In this document: in pieces, positions 1 to 9,033 of the stretch
Position numbering within the stretch: the stretch's first letter is position 1
Layout: every line of letters begins with the position of its first letter
NCBI GenBank assembly: GCA_030429545.1
Contig: JAUIFF010000002.1
Span: 558,001 to 622,000 of the forward strand
Direction of reading: 5' to 3'
Length of the DNA stretch: 64,000 nucleotides
Source of the DNA: Polyangia bacterium
Lineage (GTDB): Bacteria; Myxococcota_A; Polyangia; Nannocystales; Nannocystaceae
Program-made: the position numbers and the translations under genes
The notes under the pieces: generated by a model
Seen by the model: the letters and a program-made list of their open reading frames with translations, nothing else
Databases searched by the model: none
What the model was told of the DNA's origin: nothing

Positions 1-946
1 ACGCCAACAGCTCGGCATTTTCGCGGGTAAAAAACGGCTCAACCCGCGCGCGTAGATCCTCGACAAACGACCAGGCCTGTTCGCCGGTTTTGGCCATGCG
101 GTCTGCAAGCACGAGGTCGGCGAATGTTTCAAACCCCAGCAGCTTGGCGCGTTCGCGCCGGAGTTCGAGAATTTGGGCGATCAGCGGCCGGTTGTCGCGT
201 TCGCCGGTGGTCGCCCGGGTGTTGTAGGCACGCCATAGTTGCTCGCGCACATCCCGGGCATCGAGGTAGGTCATGGCCGCGATATAGCTCGGGGCCTGGA
301 GCGTGAGCCGGTAGCCCTCGCGTTGTTTGCTGGCCGCCGAGGCCTTTGCAGCTGCAAGTGCTGACGGCGGGAGCCCGGCGAGTTGCTCGGCGGTTTCAAA
401 CATCAGCTCGTAGGCGGCCGTGTCGTCGAGCAGGTTTTGCGAGAATCGGGTGGTCAACTGCGAGAGCTCCACCTGAAGCGCGGCCAGGCGTTGCTTGTCG
501 GCCTCACCTAGGTCAGCGCCATGCCGGGCAAACGCCTCGAGTGTCTTGTCGACAAACCGCCGCCGCGGGCCGTCGAGGCTCGAGTATTCCGAAGTCAATG
601 TGTATGCATGCAACCTGCGATAGAGTGCACCGTTGAGGTAAAGCCCCGAGAAAAACGCCACCACGTCGGGCTGAATTTTGTTGTAGGCCGCGCGAAAGGC
701 CGGGTAGGTGGCCACCGACTCCAGGTGCCCAATCACCGTCATCGCGTACTCGAGCGGGACCGTCAGCTGCTCGTAGGCAAAAAATGTATCTGCATAGGTT
801 TGACTGTCCCCAGCGATCAGCCGATCGAGGTCGGCCTTTGCCTGGGTCAGCAACGCGGCGATGCCGGGTTCAATATGTTCCGCTTTGAGTTGATCAAACG
901 GGATGCGAAATGCATGGGTGCACAGGGGGTTTTGCGCAGTCGTCAT
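1..946 (-). CDS. prlC: Oligopeptidase A-like M3 metallopeptidase, 3' end outside window
   Basis: The visible 315 residues are the N-terminal half of an M3-family (thimet/oligopeptidase A) zinc peptidase, a cytoplasmic enzyme that degrades short peptides. The frame stays open to base 1, so the HExxH zinc site is off the window. Recognition rests on the opening (FRIPFDQLKAEHIEPGI) and on stretches such as LSQLTTRFSQNLLDDT and REQLWRAYNTRATTGERDN, which are typical of the family. The ATG at 946-944 overlaps the TGA of the upstream methyltransferase as ATGA, so translation is probably coupled and this is the last gene of a three-gene minus-strand operon. The usual length is near 680 residues, so a little over half is missing. 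The family call is firm; the exact oligopeptidase subtype is inferred. Confidence 0.88.
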   Translation of the reverse strand, partial: MTTAQNPLCTHAFRIPFDQLKAEHIEPGIAALLTQAKADLDRLIAGDSQTYADTFFAYEQLTVPLEYAMTVIGHLESVATYPAFRAAYNKIQPDVVAFFSGLYLNGALYRRLHAYTLTSEYSSLDGPRRRFVDKTLEAFARHGADLGEADKQRLAALQVELSQLTTRFSQNLLDDTAAYELMFETAEQLAGLPPSALAAAKASAASKQREGYRLTLQAPSYIAAMTYLDARDVREQLWRAYNTRATTGERDNRPLIAQILELRRERAKLLGFETFADLVLADRMAKTGEQAWSFVEDLRARVEPFFTRENAELLA

Positions 947-1551
947 TGTTCTCGATTGTGTTTGTGGGCCAGGACCAAAGTCCAGGGAAAGGCTGGCGGG
1001 GCCGCGACAATGTCAAAGTGGGGCTCGATAAACCGAAAAAACCGCCGTCGGCCCCAGTGGTTGATGTGTTCGGGATCGTTGCCCCACGCTCGGATATGGC
1101 GCCCGCGCAGCAGGTTGAGCCCGCGAAAAAACGGCTCGCGGGGAACGCTCAACAACACCGGCCCCCGGGTGAGCGCCGCCAAAATCGGCAGCATTTGCCC
1201 CGGGTGTTCGATGTGCTCCAAAACCTCGAGCATCAACACAAGGTCGTAGGTCTGCGCGCGGGCGGCCAGTTGCTTGGCATCGATCTGCTCCAACAGACAT
1301 GTGTCGCCAACTTGCTCATTGGCGTAGGCAAGCGCACGGGCGTCGAGATCGATCCCGGAGAGCTGGGCCGCAACGCCGTGGTCGCGCAGGAGTTTGAGCG
1401 TGTAGCCCTCGCCGCAGCCGACATCGAGGATCGTGGCTGGGGCGACTCGTCGGATGAGGGCTAATACATGGCGTTGGAATCGACCGATCAGCGCGCGTTG
1501 GAGCGGGTTGGTGTTTTCGTATTTTTGGCGATTACCGTGGCGCGAACTCAT
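943..1551 (-). CDS. Class I SAM-dependent methyltransferase
   Basis: A 202-residue Rossmann-fold methyltransferase. Motif I (ILDVGCGEGY, residues 41-50) binds S-adenosylmethionine, an acidic residue follows strand 2 (SGIDLDA), and LVLMLEVLEHI near 105-115 is the usual motif after strand 4. The acceptor cannot be read from sequence. Both ends overlap neighbours by four bases (ATGA with the glycosyltransferase upstream and with the M3 peptidase downstream), which indicates one transcript and coupled translation. Pairing with a polyprenyl-phosphate-type glycosyltransferase suggests modification of a cell-surface glycan or lipid-linked sugar; that is inference from context. Confidence 0.88.
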   Translation of the reverse strand: MSSRHGNRQKYENTNPLQRALIGRFQRHVLALIRRVAPATILDVGCGEGYTLKLLRDHGVAAQLSGIDLDARALAYANEQVGDTCLLEQIDAKQLAARAQTYDLVLMLEVLEHIEHPGQMLPILAALTRGPVLLSVPREPFFRGLNLLRGRHIRAWGNDPEHINHWGRRRFFRFIEPHFDIVAAPPAFPWTLVLAHKHNREQ

Positions 1552-2564
1552 GGCCGGTCCTCGCGTTCGGGCGCAAGTGCCCGGGGCTCGTTCGCCGGGA
1601 GCATCCGCCGGGGACGGGCCGCGGGTCGCAGCGAAAACACCTCAGCCGATTTAATCGTTGTTCGTACAAGTAATTCGGCGAGCAGACCAATGCCAATAAA
1701 TTGGGCGGCCGTGATCGTCAACAGCACGCCGAGGGTGAGCAGCGGGCGCGTGCCGATAGGCTCGCCCTGAAACCACAGGACCGTGAGGTAGCTGAGAATG
1801 CCGACGCCAATCAGGCCCAAGACCAACCCCGGCACGCCAAAAAAGTGCAGGGGACGGGTGCGAAACTTGGTGAGCAACAGCACCGTGAGCAGGTCAAAAA
1901 GTCCGTCAAACAGGCGTGAGAAACCAAATTTTGAGCTTCCGTGCAATCGCGGTCGGTGCCGAACCACAAGTTGCTCAATCCGAAATCCGCGGATCCCAGC
2001 GAGCACCGGCAAGAATCGGTGAAGCCCGCCGTAGACCTGCAACTCGCGGATGCAGTCGATGTGATAGGCCTTAAATCCGCAGTTGAAGTCGTTGAGTTGA
2101 ATCCCGGTGAGGCGGCGGACCACCGCGTTGAAGAGTTTGGACGGCAGACGTTTTCCCACCGGGTCGTGGCGGGTTTTCTTCCACCCGGACACAAGGTCGG
2201 CACCGGCATCGATGCGGGCCACAAACTCGGGAATCATCGCGGGGTCGTCTTGCAGGTCGCCATCGAGGGTAAGGACGATTTGCCCGCGTACACGCTCAAA
2301 CCCGGCTTGAAGGGCTGGGGATTTGCCAAAGTTGCGGCGCAGGTGCAGGGCTGTGACCCGCGGATCGTCGGCGGCGAGTTGGTCGAGTAGCTCGTCGGTG
2401 CCATCGGTCGAACCATCGTCGACAAAGATGATTTCAAACGCGCGCCCGAGCGGCTCACAGGCGGCCACCAACTCGCGGTACATGTCGGGCACCGAGCCGT
2501 GTTCGTTGTACATGGGGACGACGAGTGAAATCTCGACGTCTGGCGGGGACGGATGCGCGAGCAC
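1548..2564 (-). CDS. Family 2 glycosyltransferase, DPMS/GtrB-like, with C-terminal membrane segments
   Basis: A 338-residue GT2 enzyme of the dolichol/undecaprenyl-phosphate glycosyltransferase type, expected to move a sugar from a nucleotide sugar to a polyprenyl phosphate at the inner face of the membrane. The catalytic domain begins with SLVVPMYNEHGSVPDM and carries VDDGSTDGT and the acidic cluster LTLDGDLQDDP (about residues 97-107). Two strongly hydrophobic segments near 240-265 and 275-300 match the membrane part of GtrB-like enzymes. The start is a GTG at 2564-2562. The stop overlaps the methyltransferase start, so it heads the three-gene operon. The sugar and acceptor are unknown. Confidence 0.9.
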   Translation of the reverse strand: MLAHPSPPDVEISLVVPMYNEHGSVPDMYRELVAACEPLGRAFEIIFVDDGSTDGTDELLDQLAADDPRVTALHLRRNFGKSPALQAGFERVRGQIVLTLDGDLQDDPAMIPEFVARIDAGADLVSGWKKTRHDPVGKRLPSKLFNAVVRRLTGIQLNDFNCGFKAYHIDCIRELQVYGGLHRFLPVLAGIRGFRIEQLVVRHRPRLHGSSKFGFSRLFDGLFDLLTVLLLTKFRTRPLHFFGVPGLVLGLIGVGILSYLTVLWFQGEPIGTRPLLTLGVLLTITAAQFIGIGLLAELLVRTTIKSAEVFSLRPAARPRRMLPANEPRALAPEREDRP

Positions 2565-2621
2565 GTGACGCTACAACAATATCGCGGGTGCGCGGGTTTG
2601 TGAACTTTCGGCGACATGCAA

Positions 2622-2813
2622 TCAATCGCTGCGTCGCATCAGTGCTGCACCTAAAAACAGTGTCGCGCCGACCAGGCACAAGCCCAGGCCCGCGATCGCC
2701 TCACCGAGCCACTGGCGCGTGTCCGAGGCGATGAGGACCCCAATGAGGGTGCTGATGAAACCGGCGATGGCATAGCCGCGGGGGGTGATGAACTTCGATT
2801 CGATCCATCCCAT
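2622..2813 (-). CDS. Small two-segment membrane protein, unknown function
   Basis: A 63-residue protein with two hydrophobic segments (about residues 12-28 and 35-57) and a basic end (ALMRRSD). It resembles the minus-strand protein at 3233-3448 in size and plan, two hydrophobic stretches joined by a short polar turn containing GE and followed by a short tail. The two lie on either side of a plus-strand lipoprotein gene. The start is an ATG. I do not recognise a family. The composition is consistent with a real inner-membrane protein, but a gene this short carries some risk. Confidence 0.55.
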   Translation of the reverse strand: MGWIESKFITPRGYAIAGFISTLIGVLIASDTRQWLGEAIAGLGLCLVGATLFLGAALMRRSD

Positions 2814-2858
2814 GACCCATCGTACCCAACGAAGGGGTCCGCTTGGTAGAATTGACCG

Positions 2859-3215
<357 letters not shown>

Positions 3216-3232
3216 GCGCCAGCTCGCGTTAT

Positions 3233-3448
3233 CTAGGTCGGGTCTACACGCGTGCGGGCGGGATTATGTTGATACAACAAAAATGCCAGCCCGATGCACG
3301 CCACCCCTGTTAGACACATAGCGCCAGCCGCCAGGGGTTCACCCAAAAAAGCAAGCGCGCTATCAGTTGTCACGGTGACGGCGACGATAAGCATCATCGT
3401 CACCAGTTGTACGCGGTGCTCCCAAATATCGAAACCGTTGATCGCCAT
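3233..3448 (-). CDS. Small membrane protein, unknown function
   Basis: A 71-residue protein with two hydrophobic segments (about residues 16-33 and 40-60) separated by GEPLAAG, and a short polar C-terminus. It sits 13 bases upstream of the end of fumC on the same strand, that is, downstream of fumC in transcription, so it may be read through from fumC. It shares plan and size with the protein at 2622-2813. No family is recognised and no function is proposed. Confidence 0.55.
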   Translation of the reverse strand: MAINGFDIWEHRVQLVTMMLIVAVTVTTDSALAFLGEPLAAGAMCLTGVACIGLAFLLYQHNPARTRVDPT

Positions 3449-3461
3449 GTTCGGCTCCCGT

Positions 3462-4859
3462 TTATTTTTTGGGCCCGGTCATATCGCCGGGCTTGACCCA
3501 GGCATCGAATTGTTCGGCCGTCAAAAACCCGAGGGCAATCGCCGCCTGTTTCAGGGTACTCCCGTCGACGTAGGCCTTCTTGGCGATCTTGGCCGCCTTG
3601 TCGTAGCCGATATGGGGATTGAGGGCCGTCACCAGCATTAGGCTGCTGCGCAGGTTCTCCTCGATCCGCGGGGTGTTGGGCTCGATCCCGTCGACACAAA
3701 ACTCGCGGAAGTTGCGGGCGCTGTCACCCAAAATCCGCAGCGAGTGGAGGACGTTGTGGATCATCAGGGGTTTGAACACGTTGAGTTCAAAGTTCCCACT
3801 CGCACCACCAACGTTGACCGCCACGTCGTTGCCGATGACCTGGGCGCAGACCATGGTGATGGCCTCGCACTGGGTGGGGTTGACCTTCCCAGGCATGATT
3901 GAAGAGCCAGGTTCGTTGGCGGGAATGATGATTTCGCCGAGCCCGCAACGGGGGCCCGAGGCCAGCCAACGGACGTCGTTGGCAATCTTCATCAGTGCAC
4001 ATGCAAGCACTTTGAGAGCGCCGTGGAGGGCCACCAATGCATCGTGGGCAGCCAGGGCGGCAAACTTGTTGGGGGCGGTGACAAATGGCAGCCCGGTGAG
4101 CTCGGCTATTTGGGCCGCACTTGTTGTTGCATAGTCAACATGTGTGTTGAGCCCGGTGCCGACCGCCGTGCCCCCGAGGGCGACCTCGTAGACCCGTGGC
4201 AACACGGCCTTGACCCCATCGATCGCGTGATCGAGCTGGGTGACATAGCCCGAAAACTCCTGGCCCAAGGTCAGCGGAGTGGCATCCTGGAGGTGGGTAC
4301 GGCCAATTTTGACGATGTCGCCAAAGTCCTTGACCTTGCCCGCCAAGCTCGTGCGCAGGTCCTCAATGTTGGGCAGCAGGTGATGGACCGTTTGCTCGGC
4401 AGCGGCGATGTGCATGGCCGTGGGGAAGGTGTCGTTGGACGACTGTCCGCGGTTGACATCGTCGTTGGGGTGAATCGGCGATTTGCTGCCCATCTCCCCG
4501 CCGGCGAGTTCGATCGCCCGGTTGGAGATGACCTCGTTGGTGTTCATGTTGGTCTGGGTGCCCGAGCCGGTCTGCCAGACAAACAGCGGGAAATGGTCGT
4601 CGAGCTTGCCGGCGATGACTTCGTCGGCGGCCTGGACAATCAGGTCGACCTTGGCCTGTGGCAATACATCGAGTTTGCCGTTGGCCTGGGCCGCGGCTTT
4701 TTTCAAAATGCCCAGGGCGCGAATCATGGCCCGCGGAAAGTGGTCGGTCCCGATGCTAAAGTGATGCAGCGAACGCTGGGTTTGGGCACCCCAGTAGCGG
4801 TCGTTCGGGACTTCGATGGGACCCATCGAGTCGGTCTCGGTACGGGTTTTAAGGGTCAT
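3462..4859 (-). CDS. fumC: Fumarate hydratase, class II
   Basis: Interconverts fumarate and L-malate in the TCA cycle; class II enzymes are iron-independent cytoplasmic tetramers. The fumarase/aspartase signature [11 protein letters not shown] is present near residue 315, and other family blocks are complete ([21 protein letters not shown] at the start, [34 protein letters not shown]). I chose the ATG at 4859 because it leaves the same number of residues before DSMG as in E. coli FumC, giving 465 residues against its 467. An ATG at 4883 is possible. The KPGDMTGP end is also typical. It appears to be a single transcription unit, possibly with the small membrane gene downstream. Confidence 0.96.
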   Translation of the reverse strand: MTLKTRTETDSMGPIEVPNDRYWGAQTQRSLHHFSIGTDHFPRAMIRALGILKKAAAQANGKLDVLPQAKVDLIVQAADEVIAGKLDDHFPLFVWQTGSGTQTNMNTNEVISNRAIELAGGEMGSKSPIHPNDDVNRGQSSNDTFPTAMHIAAAEQTVHHLLPNIEDLRTSLAGKVKDFGDIVKIGRTHLQDATPLTLGQEFSGYVTQLDHAIDGVKAVLPRVYEVALGGTAVGTGLNTHVDYATTSAAQIAELTGLPFVTAPNKFAALAAHDALVALHGALKVLACALMKIANDVRWLASGPRCGLGEIIIPANEPGSSIMPGKVNPTQCEAITMVCAQVIGNDVAVNVGGASGNFELNVFKPLMIHNVLHSLRILGDSARNFREFCVDGIEPNTPRIEENLRSSLMLVTALNPHIGYDKAAKIAKKAYVDGSTLKQAAIALGFLTAEQFDAWVKPGDMTGPKK

Positions 4860-5094
4860 GCTCGAGCTCGAGTGGCTGGTCATCGCGGGCACGCTAACAG
4901 CCCCGGGCAAAAGTCTCTAGCCTTCACAGCTGGGCCCTACAGGCGTCGAGCAATGGGATGGACCATCTTCGCGGGGCACAACACTCGGGTAGCGAGGGCG
5001 TGATCTTTCTTCGTGAGGAACGGGGGCGTCACGTCCCTACGTGTCCGCGTGAACGGGCGGGAGAAATTGCGCCTTCGCTGTTAGCCTGCCGCCG

Positions 5095-6135
5095 ATGCGG
5101 AAGATCGTCATTCACCGTCCGGGCGACCACTCTCAACTCAAACTCGAGCAGGGTCCCGCACTCGTGCCGGGGCCGGGTGAGGTCCGCGTGCGGGTGTCGG
5201 CTGTCGGGGTCAACTATGCCGATTGTGTGGTGCGTATGGGCCTTTATGCGTCGGCCAAGGAGTTTGTCGGTTGGCCGATCACGCCCGGCTTCGAGGTTGC
5301 CGGGGTGGTGGCGGAAGTTGGCGAGGGTGTCGATGCGCCACACCTGCAAGTCGGTACACGGGTCGTTGCCGTGACCCTGTTTGGTGGCTACGCCAGCGAG
5401 GTTGTGGTGCCGGCACACCAGGTGTTCGCCTGCCCGGAGAATCTCTCGTTTTCCCAGGCTGCTGCCATTCCCTCGGTGTTCTTGACTGGATACTACGCAC
5501 TTTATGAACTTGCGGCCGTGCGCGAGGGGTACCAGGTGTTGATTCACTCCGCGGCCGGGGGTGTGGGCGGGGCCATGGTTCAACTCGCGCGGCGGGTCGG
5601 CTGCCGGGTTGTCGGCGTGGTCGGGGCGAGTCACAAGGTCGAGCGGGTCAAGGCCCTCGGGATCGAGGATGTCATCGACAAGTCGACCCAGCCCCTGTGG
5701 AAGACCGCCGAGAAGCTTTCTCCCGAGGGCTACCAGACGATTTGCGATGCCAACGGTGTGGCGACCCTGTCCGCCAGCTACGAGCACCTGGCCCCAACCG
5801 GGCGCCTGATTGTGTATGGCTTTCACACCATGCTGCCAAAGACAGGTAAGCGCAATTGGCTCAAGCTCGGGTGGCACTACCTGCGGACACCGCGGTTTGA
5901 TCCGATGCGCCTGACCAACGAAAACCGCTCGGTGATGGGGTTTAATCTGTCCTATATGTTTGCGCACCGCGAGCTACTCGCCCGCGGGCTCGGAGAGTTG
6001 CTCGGGTGGTTTGCCGACGGCACCCTCACGGCACCACCGGTCAGCGAATATCCGCTCGAAGATGTCGCCCGTGCCCACCAGGACCTCGAGTCTGCCCAGA
6101 CGGTCGGTAAGTTGGTGTTGCGCTGTGAGGACTAG
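5095..6135 (+). CDS. Zinc-free medium-chain dehydrogenase, quinone oxidoreductase/VAT-1-like
   Basis: A 346-residue medium-chain dehydrogenase/reductase of the quinone oxidoreductase branch. The N-terminal GroES-like domain (GPGEVRVRVSAVGVNYADCV) is followed by a Rossmann domain with the nucleotide loop AAGGVGGAMVQLA (about residues 151-163). The Cys/His ligands of the catalytic and structural zincs of alcohol dehydrogenases are absent, which fits NADPH-dependent reduction of quinones or enones in the cytoplasm. The stretch FHTMLPKTGKRNWLKL resembles VAT-1-like members. Substrate unknown. It stands alone, divergent from fumC across about 235 bases that should hold both promoters. Confidence 0.85.
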   Translation: MRKIVIHRPGDHSQLKLEQGPALVPGPGEVRVRVSAVGVNYADCVVRMGLYASAKEFVGWPITPGFEVAGVVAEVGEGVDAPHLQVGTRVVAVTLFGGYASEVVVPAHQVFACPENLSFSQAAAIPSVFLTGYYALYELAAVREGYQVLIHSAAGGVGGAMVQLARRVGCRVVGVVGASHKVERVKALGIEDVIDKSTQPLWKTAEKLSPEGYQTICDANGVATLSASYEHLAPTGRLIVYGFHTMLPKTGKRNWLKLGWHYLRTPRFDPMRLTNENRSVMGFNLSYMFAHRELLARGLGELLGWFADGTLTAPPVSEYPLEDVARAHQDLESAQTVGKLVLRCED

Positions 6136-6162
6136 CTAAGGAGACGCGAGCAACCACGGCTG

Positions 6163-7218
6163 CTAGAGCGCGGGGTCTGGCGGCGGCAACTTGGCCTCTT
6201 TACACAGGACAATGCTCGAACGAAACCCATCCTCGAGGACTTGCTTGCGCAGCTCGGGGGTGGTGAGGTTTTTTTTGGCCTCGGCCGGAAAATATTGCTG
6301 ATACACACGGTAGGCCGACGGGCAATCTCCGGCCTTGGCCAGGCAAGCCGCACCCGTATAAAACAGGGCCTTGGGTCCGCTAGTAACCTGGCTGTCGAGC
6401 GGGTCGCGGGGCTTGACCTTGGGGGCGAGTTTACCGACGAGGCGGATGCGGTCGAGGCATTCTTTGGCCGGCCGCTTGTTCATATAGGCGCCGTCACTGA
6501 GCTCAAACAGTGCTCCCAACAAGCGGTCGCGGTCGGTCATATCGCCACCGCGACAGCGCATCGAACCGATCGACTCTGCGGTGATTTCGGCCCGCTCGCG
6601 GCTCATGTTCATCTCGCGCTCGTAGTAATCGGCGATCACTTTTTTACCCGACTGGCAGCGCCCCACCAGCATATTGCATTGGGCCCGTTGTATCAGCAAG
6701 TTTTTGTTGAGCAAGGGGTCGAGCTCGGCAAGTTTGTTGAGATCTGCCAAACAGCCCTTGCCGTCGTTGTGCATCATCTTGCGATTGGCCGAGGCCACGA
6801 GCTCGGAGATTTGGCCGGCCAGGTGCGCAGGTGCGGGGACCACCGTGGTGCCGGGCGGGACAACACCCGATTGCGAACTAGTTTGTCCCGTTTGCATGTT
6901 GGTGTTCGGTTGCCCGGGTTGGGCAGGTTGCGCTGGTTGGGCAGGTTGCCCAGGTTGCCCGGGTTGAGCAGACTGCCCGGGTTGAGCAGGTTGAGCAGGC
7001 TGCCCGGGTTGCCCGGGTTGAGCAGGTTGCCCGGGTTGAGCAGGTTGCCCGGGTTGAGCAGGTTGTCCGGGTTGCCCGGGTTGTCCCGGCTGCATCTGTT
7101 GACTGCCGGGCTGTGCCGCAGTTGGCTGGCTTGTTTGCGCGGGCTTTCGACCGACTGGCGTATCGCAAGCCATGCTGACCAACAAAAAACTCCCGACCAT
7201 CCACAAGCCCGCGCGCAT
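6163..7218 (-). CDS. Lipoprotein with Pro-Gly-Gln repeat and helical C-terminal domain
   Basis: A 351-residue predicted lipoprotein. I place the start at ATG 7218, giving a clean signal peptide with lipobox VSMAC (Cys 18); the frame could open earlier at a GTG. A long low-complexity linker of PGQPAQ-type units (about residues 40-105) tethers a C-terminal helical domain (from about 140) with evenly spaced Cys residues and TPR-like character. That domain is clearly related to the C-terminus of the divergent neighbour at 7442-8959: SMRCRGGDMTDRDRLL matches SMRCQGGDMSNRDKLL, and PKALFYTGAACLAKAGDC matches PKALFNLVATCFVKAGEC. The two are probably an old duplication with new N-terminal parts. Function unknown. 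Confidence 0.78.
   Translation of the reverse strand: MRAGLWMVGSFLLVSMACDTPVGRKPAQTSQPTAAQPGSQQMQPGQPGQPGQPAQPGQPAQPGQPAQPGQPGQPAQPAQPGQSAQPGQPGQPAQPAQPAQPGQPNTNMQTGQTSSQSGVVPPGTTVVPAPAHLAGQISELVASANRKMMHNDGKGCLADLNKLAELDPLLNKNLLIQRAQCNMLVGRCQSGKKVIADYYEREMNMSRERAEITAESIGSMRCRGGDMTDRDRLLGALFELSDGAYMNKRPAKECLDRIRLVGKLAPKVKPRDPLDSQVTSGPKALFYTGAACLAKAGDCPSAYRVYQQYFPAEAKKNLTTPELRKQVLEDGFRSSIVLCKEAKLPPPDPAL
6910..7093 (-). repeat. Minisatellite coding for PGQPAQ units
   Basis: Imperfect tandem copies of 9- and 18-base units reading (on the minus strand) as PGQ and PAQ triplets. Copies differ at third positions, and longer blocks reading CCCGGGCAACCTGCTCAA recur, which suggests slippage or unequal exchange within the array. 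All units keep the frame. Confidence 0.85.
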
Positions 7219-7441
7219 CGCCAACAAGGATGCCACGGTGTTTCGCTGTGTCGATTACCACGTTTAGTTGCCGCCCCTAGCAGATGCGCTCGCAGACCGT
7301 CGAGACGGTTGGCCGGATCGCCGATTTCTGGTGCATTTTGGGTATCTCGCGGGCTGTTTGCTCTTTCGCCCGGGGCAAATGAGGGGTCGACAGGCCTGGA
7401 GATCATTTGCGACTCTCCGCCGCGAAAACACCCCCAGTCCC

Positions 7442-8959
7442 ATGCAGCGAATCAGAAAATTTTCTTTCACATGCCTTCCTCTCCTCGTCCTCGGGCTTGC
7501 GACCCTGAGCCCGACGGGCTGTAAGCGCGACCCGAGTAAGTCGAGCGGAAAGGGAATTTCCGGCGGCTTGGCCGATGCCGGTAAGGGCATGTGTGACCCC
7601 AACAACCACGACAAGCCGTTCATCATTGAGTGGGACGCGACCGACATGTCGAGCTTTGAGTCGTACGCGGCAAGCGACATGGTGATGGTCCACTACGAAG
7701 GCTGCAGTTTGCGGGTTGTGGACACCTGTCGCAACGACGATCTCCCGGGTTCGTTTGGCACCTACAAGCCGGTCGAGTGGACGAGTGGATCGCTCGAGGC
7801 CCTCAACATCGCCGACGAAAACACCCTCTACGCCAAGTTGCCCCTGGGGCAGGCGACCCTCGGTGGCCGCGTGCGTTCGGGTGAGAAGTTCAAGATGGAG
7901 TATTTTGTTGCAGGTACACGCACTGCGACGCGCTCGAAGGTGTACACCGGCGATCTCAACCAGGTCGATGGCTGCGAGGATGTCACCCACTTTGTCTACG
8001 CCTACAACCTCGGGGCCTTTGCCCTCGGTTCGGTGCAAAACCTCGAGGCCGACGCCAAGGTCAGTGTGTTTGGCTTTGGTGGTGGCGCCGAGAAGAAGTC
8101 GAGCCGCCAGGCCGACAAAAAGGGTGGTGACCTGGCGACTTGCAAGTCCGACTCGGCTACCGAGGTTTCTGGCTGCAAGGTGCCGATTCGCCTCAACCTG
8201 CGCAAGCTGACCGACGGCGACAACCCCAAGGAAGAGGAAGACCGGGCTCCGGACACCGATGACTCGCTCAATGCCGCCGCTGCGTTAGAGGCAAAACTCG
8301 ACCTCAAGGGCGAGGCCGGCGAGCGGGTGCAGTCAGCCATGCGTCACATGAACGCCGGAGACGGCAAAAAATGCCTCAGCGAGCTCGACAAGCACGACAA
8401 GCTCGAGCCCAAGAAGAAGTCGACCGACCCGAACTCTGGCATTGGGCTTTACCGGGCGCAATGCCTGATGATTTCGGGTAAGTGCAAGGCGGGTAAACAA
8501 CTCCTGCGCAAATCCTACGAGAAGTCGCAGGGCCAAAACATGACACCCGAGCAGATCGACCGGGTTGTCGAGGCGACCGCATCGATGCGCTGCCAGGGCG
8601 GTGACATGTCGAACCGCGACAAGCTGTTGGCCGCCTACCAGGACCTGACAACCGGCGCCTATATGGGCAAAAAAGACAAGGCGTTTTGCTCAAAGGCCTA
8701 CAAGACGGCAAAAAAACTCATCCCCAAGGTCAAGCCCAAGGACGAGGACGATTCGCAGATCATCAACCAGCCCAAGGCGCTGTTCAACTTGGTCGCTACC
8801 TGTTTTGTCAAGGCCGGTGAGTGCCAGGCGGGTTTTGATGCCTATGTCGAGTCGTTCCCCAAGGAGTCGACCAAGGATATGGACGACGAGGCCAAAAAGA
8901 AGATGCTCAAGAGCTCCTTCGATTCGAGCTTTAAGCGCTGCAAAGACAAGTACAAATAG
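7442..8959 (+). CDS. Lipoprotein sharing a C-terminal domain with its divergent neighbour
   Basis: A 505-residue predicted lipoprotein. The start is ATG 7442, giving signal peptide RIRKFSFTCLPLLVLGL and lipobox SPTGC. A beta-rich N-terminal region (about residues 25-230) contains four or more Cys, then a charged stretch (DNPKEEEDRAPDTDDS), then about 210 residues homologous to the C-terminal domain of the gene at 6163-7218. That domain has many Lys-rich helices with repeated Cys pairs (KCLSELDK, QCLMISGKCKAG, CFVKAGECQAG), a TPR-like layout. Head-to-head arrangement with the paralogue leaves about 220 bases of shared promoter space, so they may be co-regulated. A good hairpin terminator follows. 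Function unknown. Confidence 0.8.
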   Translation: MQRIRKFSFTCLPLLVLGLATLSPTGCKRDPSKSSGKGISGGLADAGKGMCDPNNHDKPFIIEWDATDMSSFESYAASDMVMVHYEGCSLRVVDTCRNDDLPGSFGTYKPVEWTSGSLEALNIADENTLYAKLPLGQATLGGRVRSGEKFKMEYFVAGTRTATRSKVYTGDLNQVDGCEDVTHFVYAYNLGAFALGSVQNLEADAKVSVFGFGGGAEKKSSRQADKKGGDLATCKSDSATEVSGCKVPIRLNLRKLTDGDNPKEEEDRAPDTDDSLNAAAALEAKLDLKGEAGERVQSAMRHMNAGDGKKCLSELDKHDKLEPKKKSTDPNSGIGLYRAQCLMISGKCKAGKQLLRKSYEKSQGQNMTPEQIDRVVEATASMRCQGGDMSNRDKLLAAYQDLTTGAYMGKKDKAFCSKAYKTAKKLIPKVKPKDEDDSQIINQPKALFNLVATCFVKAGECQAGFDAYVESFPKESTKDMDDEAKKKMLKSSFDSSFKRCKDKYK

Positions 8960-8981
8960 GCAACGTCTGTTGTCCGCAAAC

Positions 8982-9005
8982 AGCCCCGCACACGCGGGGC
9001 TTTTT
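8982..9005 (+). terminator. Rho-independent terminator
   Basis: Perfect 8-bp stem (AGCCCCGC / GCGGGGCT) with a four-base loop and a run of T directly after it, 22 bases past the stop of the lipoprotein gene at 7442-8959. Confidence 0.85.
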
Positions 9006-9033
9006 GTTGGCACCGGGTAGTGTGTCTATACAA

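Noticed and set aside
4023..5003. Long plus-strand reading frame opposite fumC
   Set aside because: It lies antisense to a fully conserved fumarase and has no recognisable domain; the opening comes from GC-rich codon bias.
5029..5967. Long minus-strand frame opposite the quinone oxidoreductase gene
   Set aside because: Antisense shadow; the plus-strand gene has clear MDR motifs.
6241..7524. Plus-strand frame with many Gly-Leu-Ser-Arg repeats
   Set aside because: It is the opposite strand of the PGQPAQ repeat in the lipoprotein gene and has no signal or domain.
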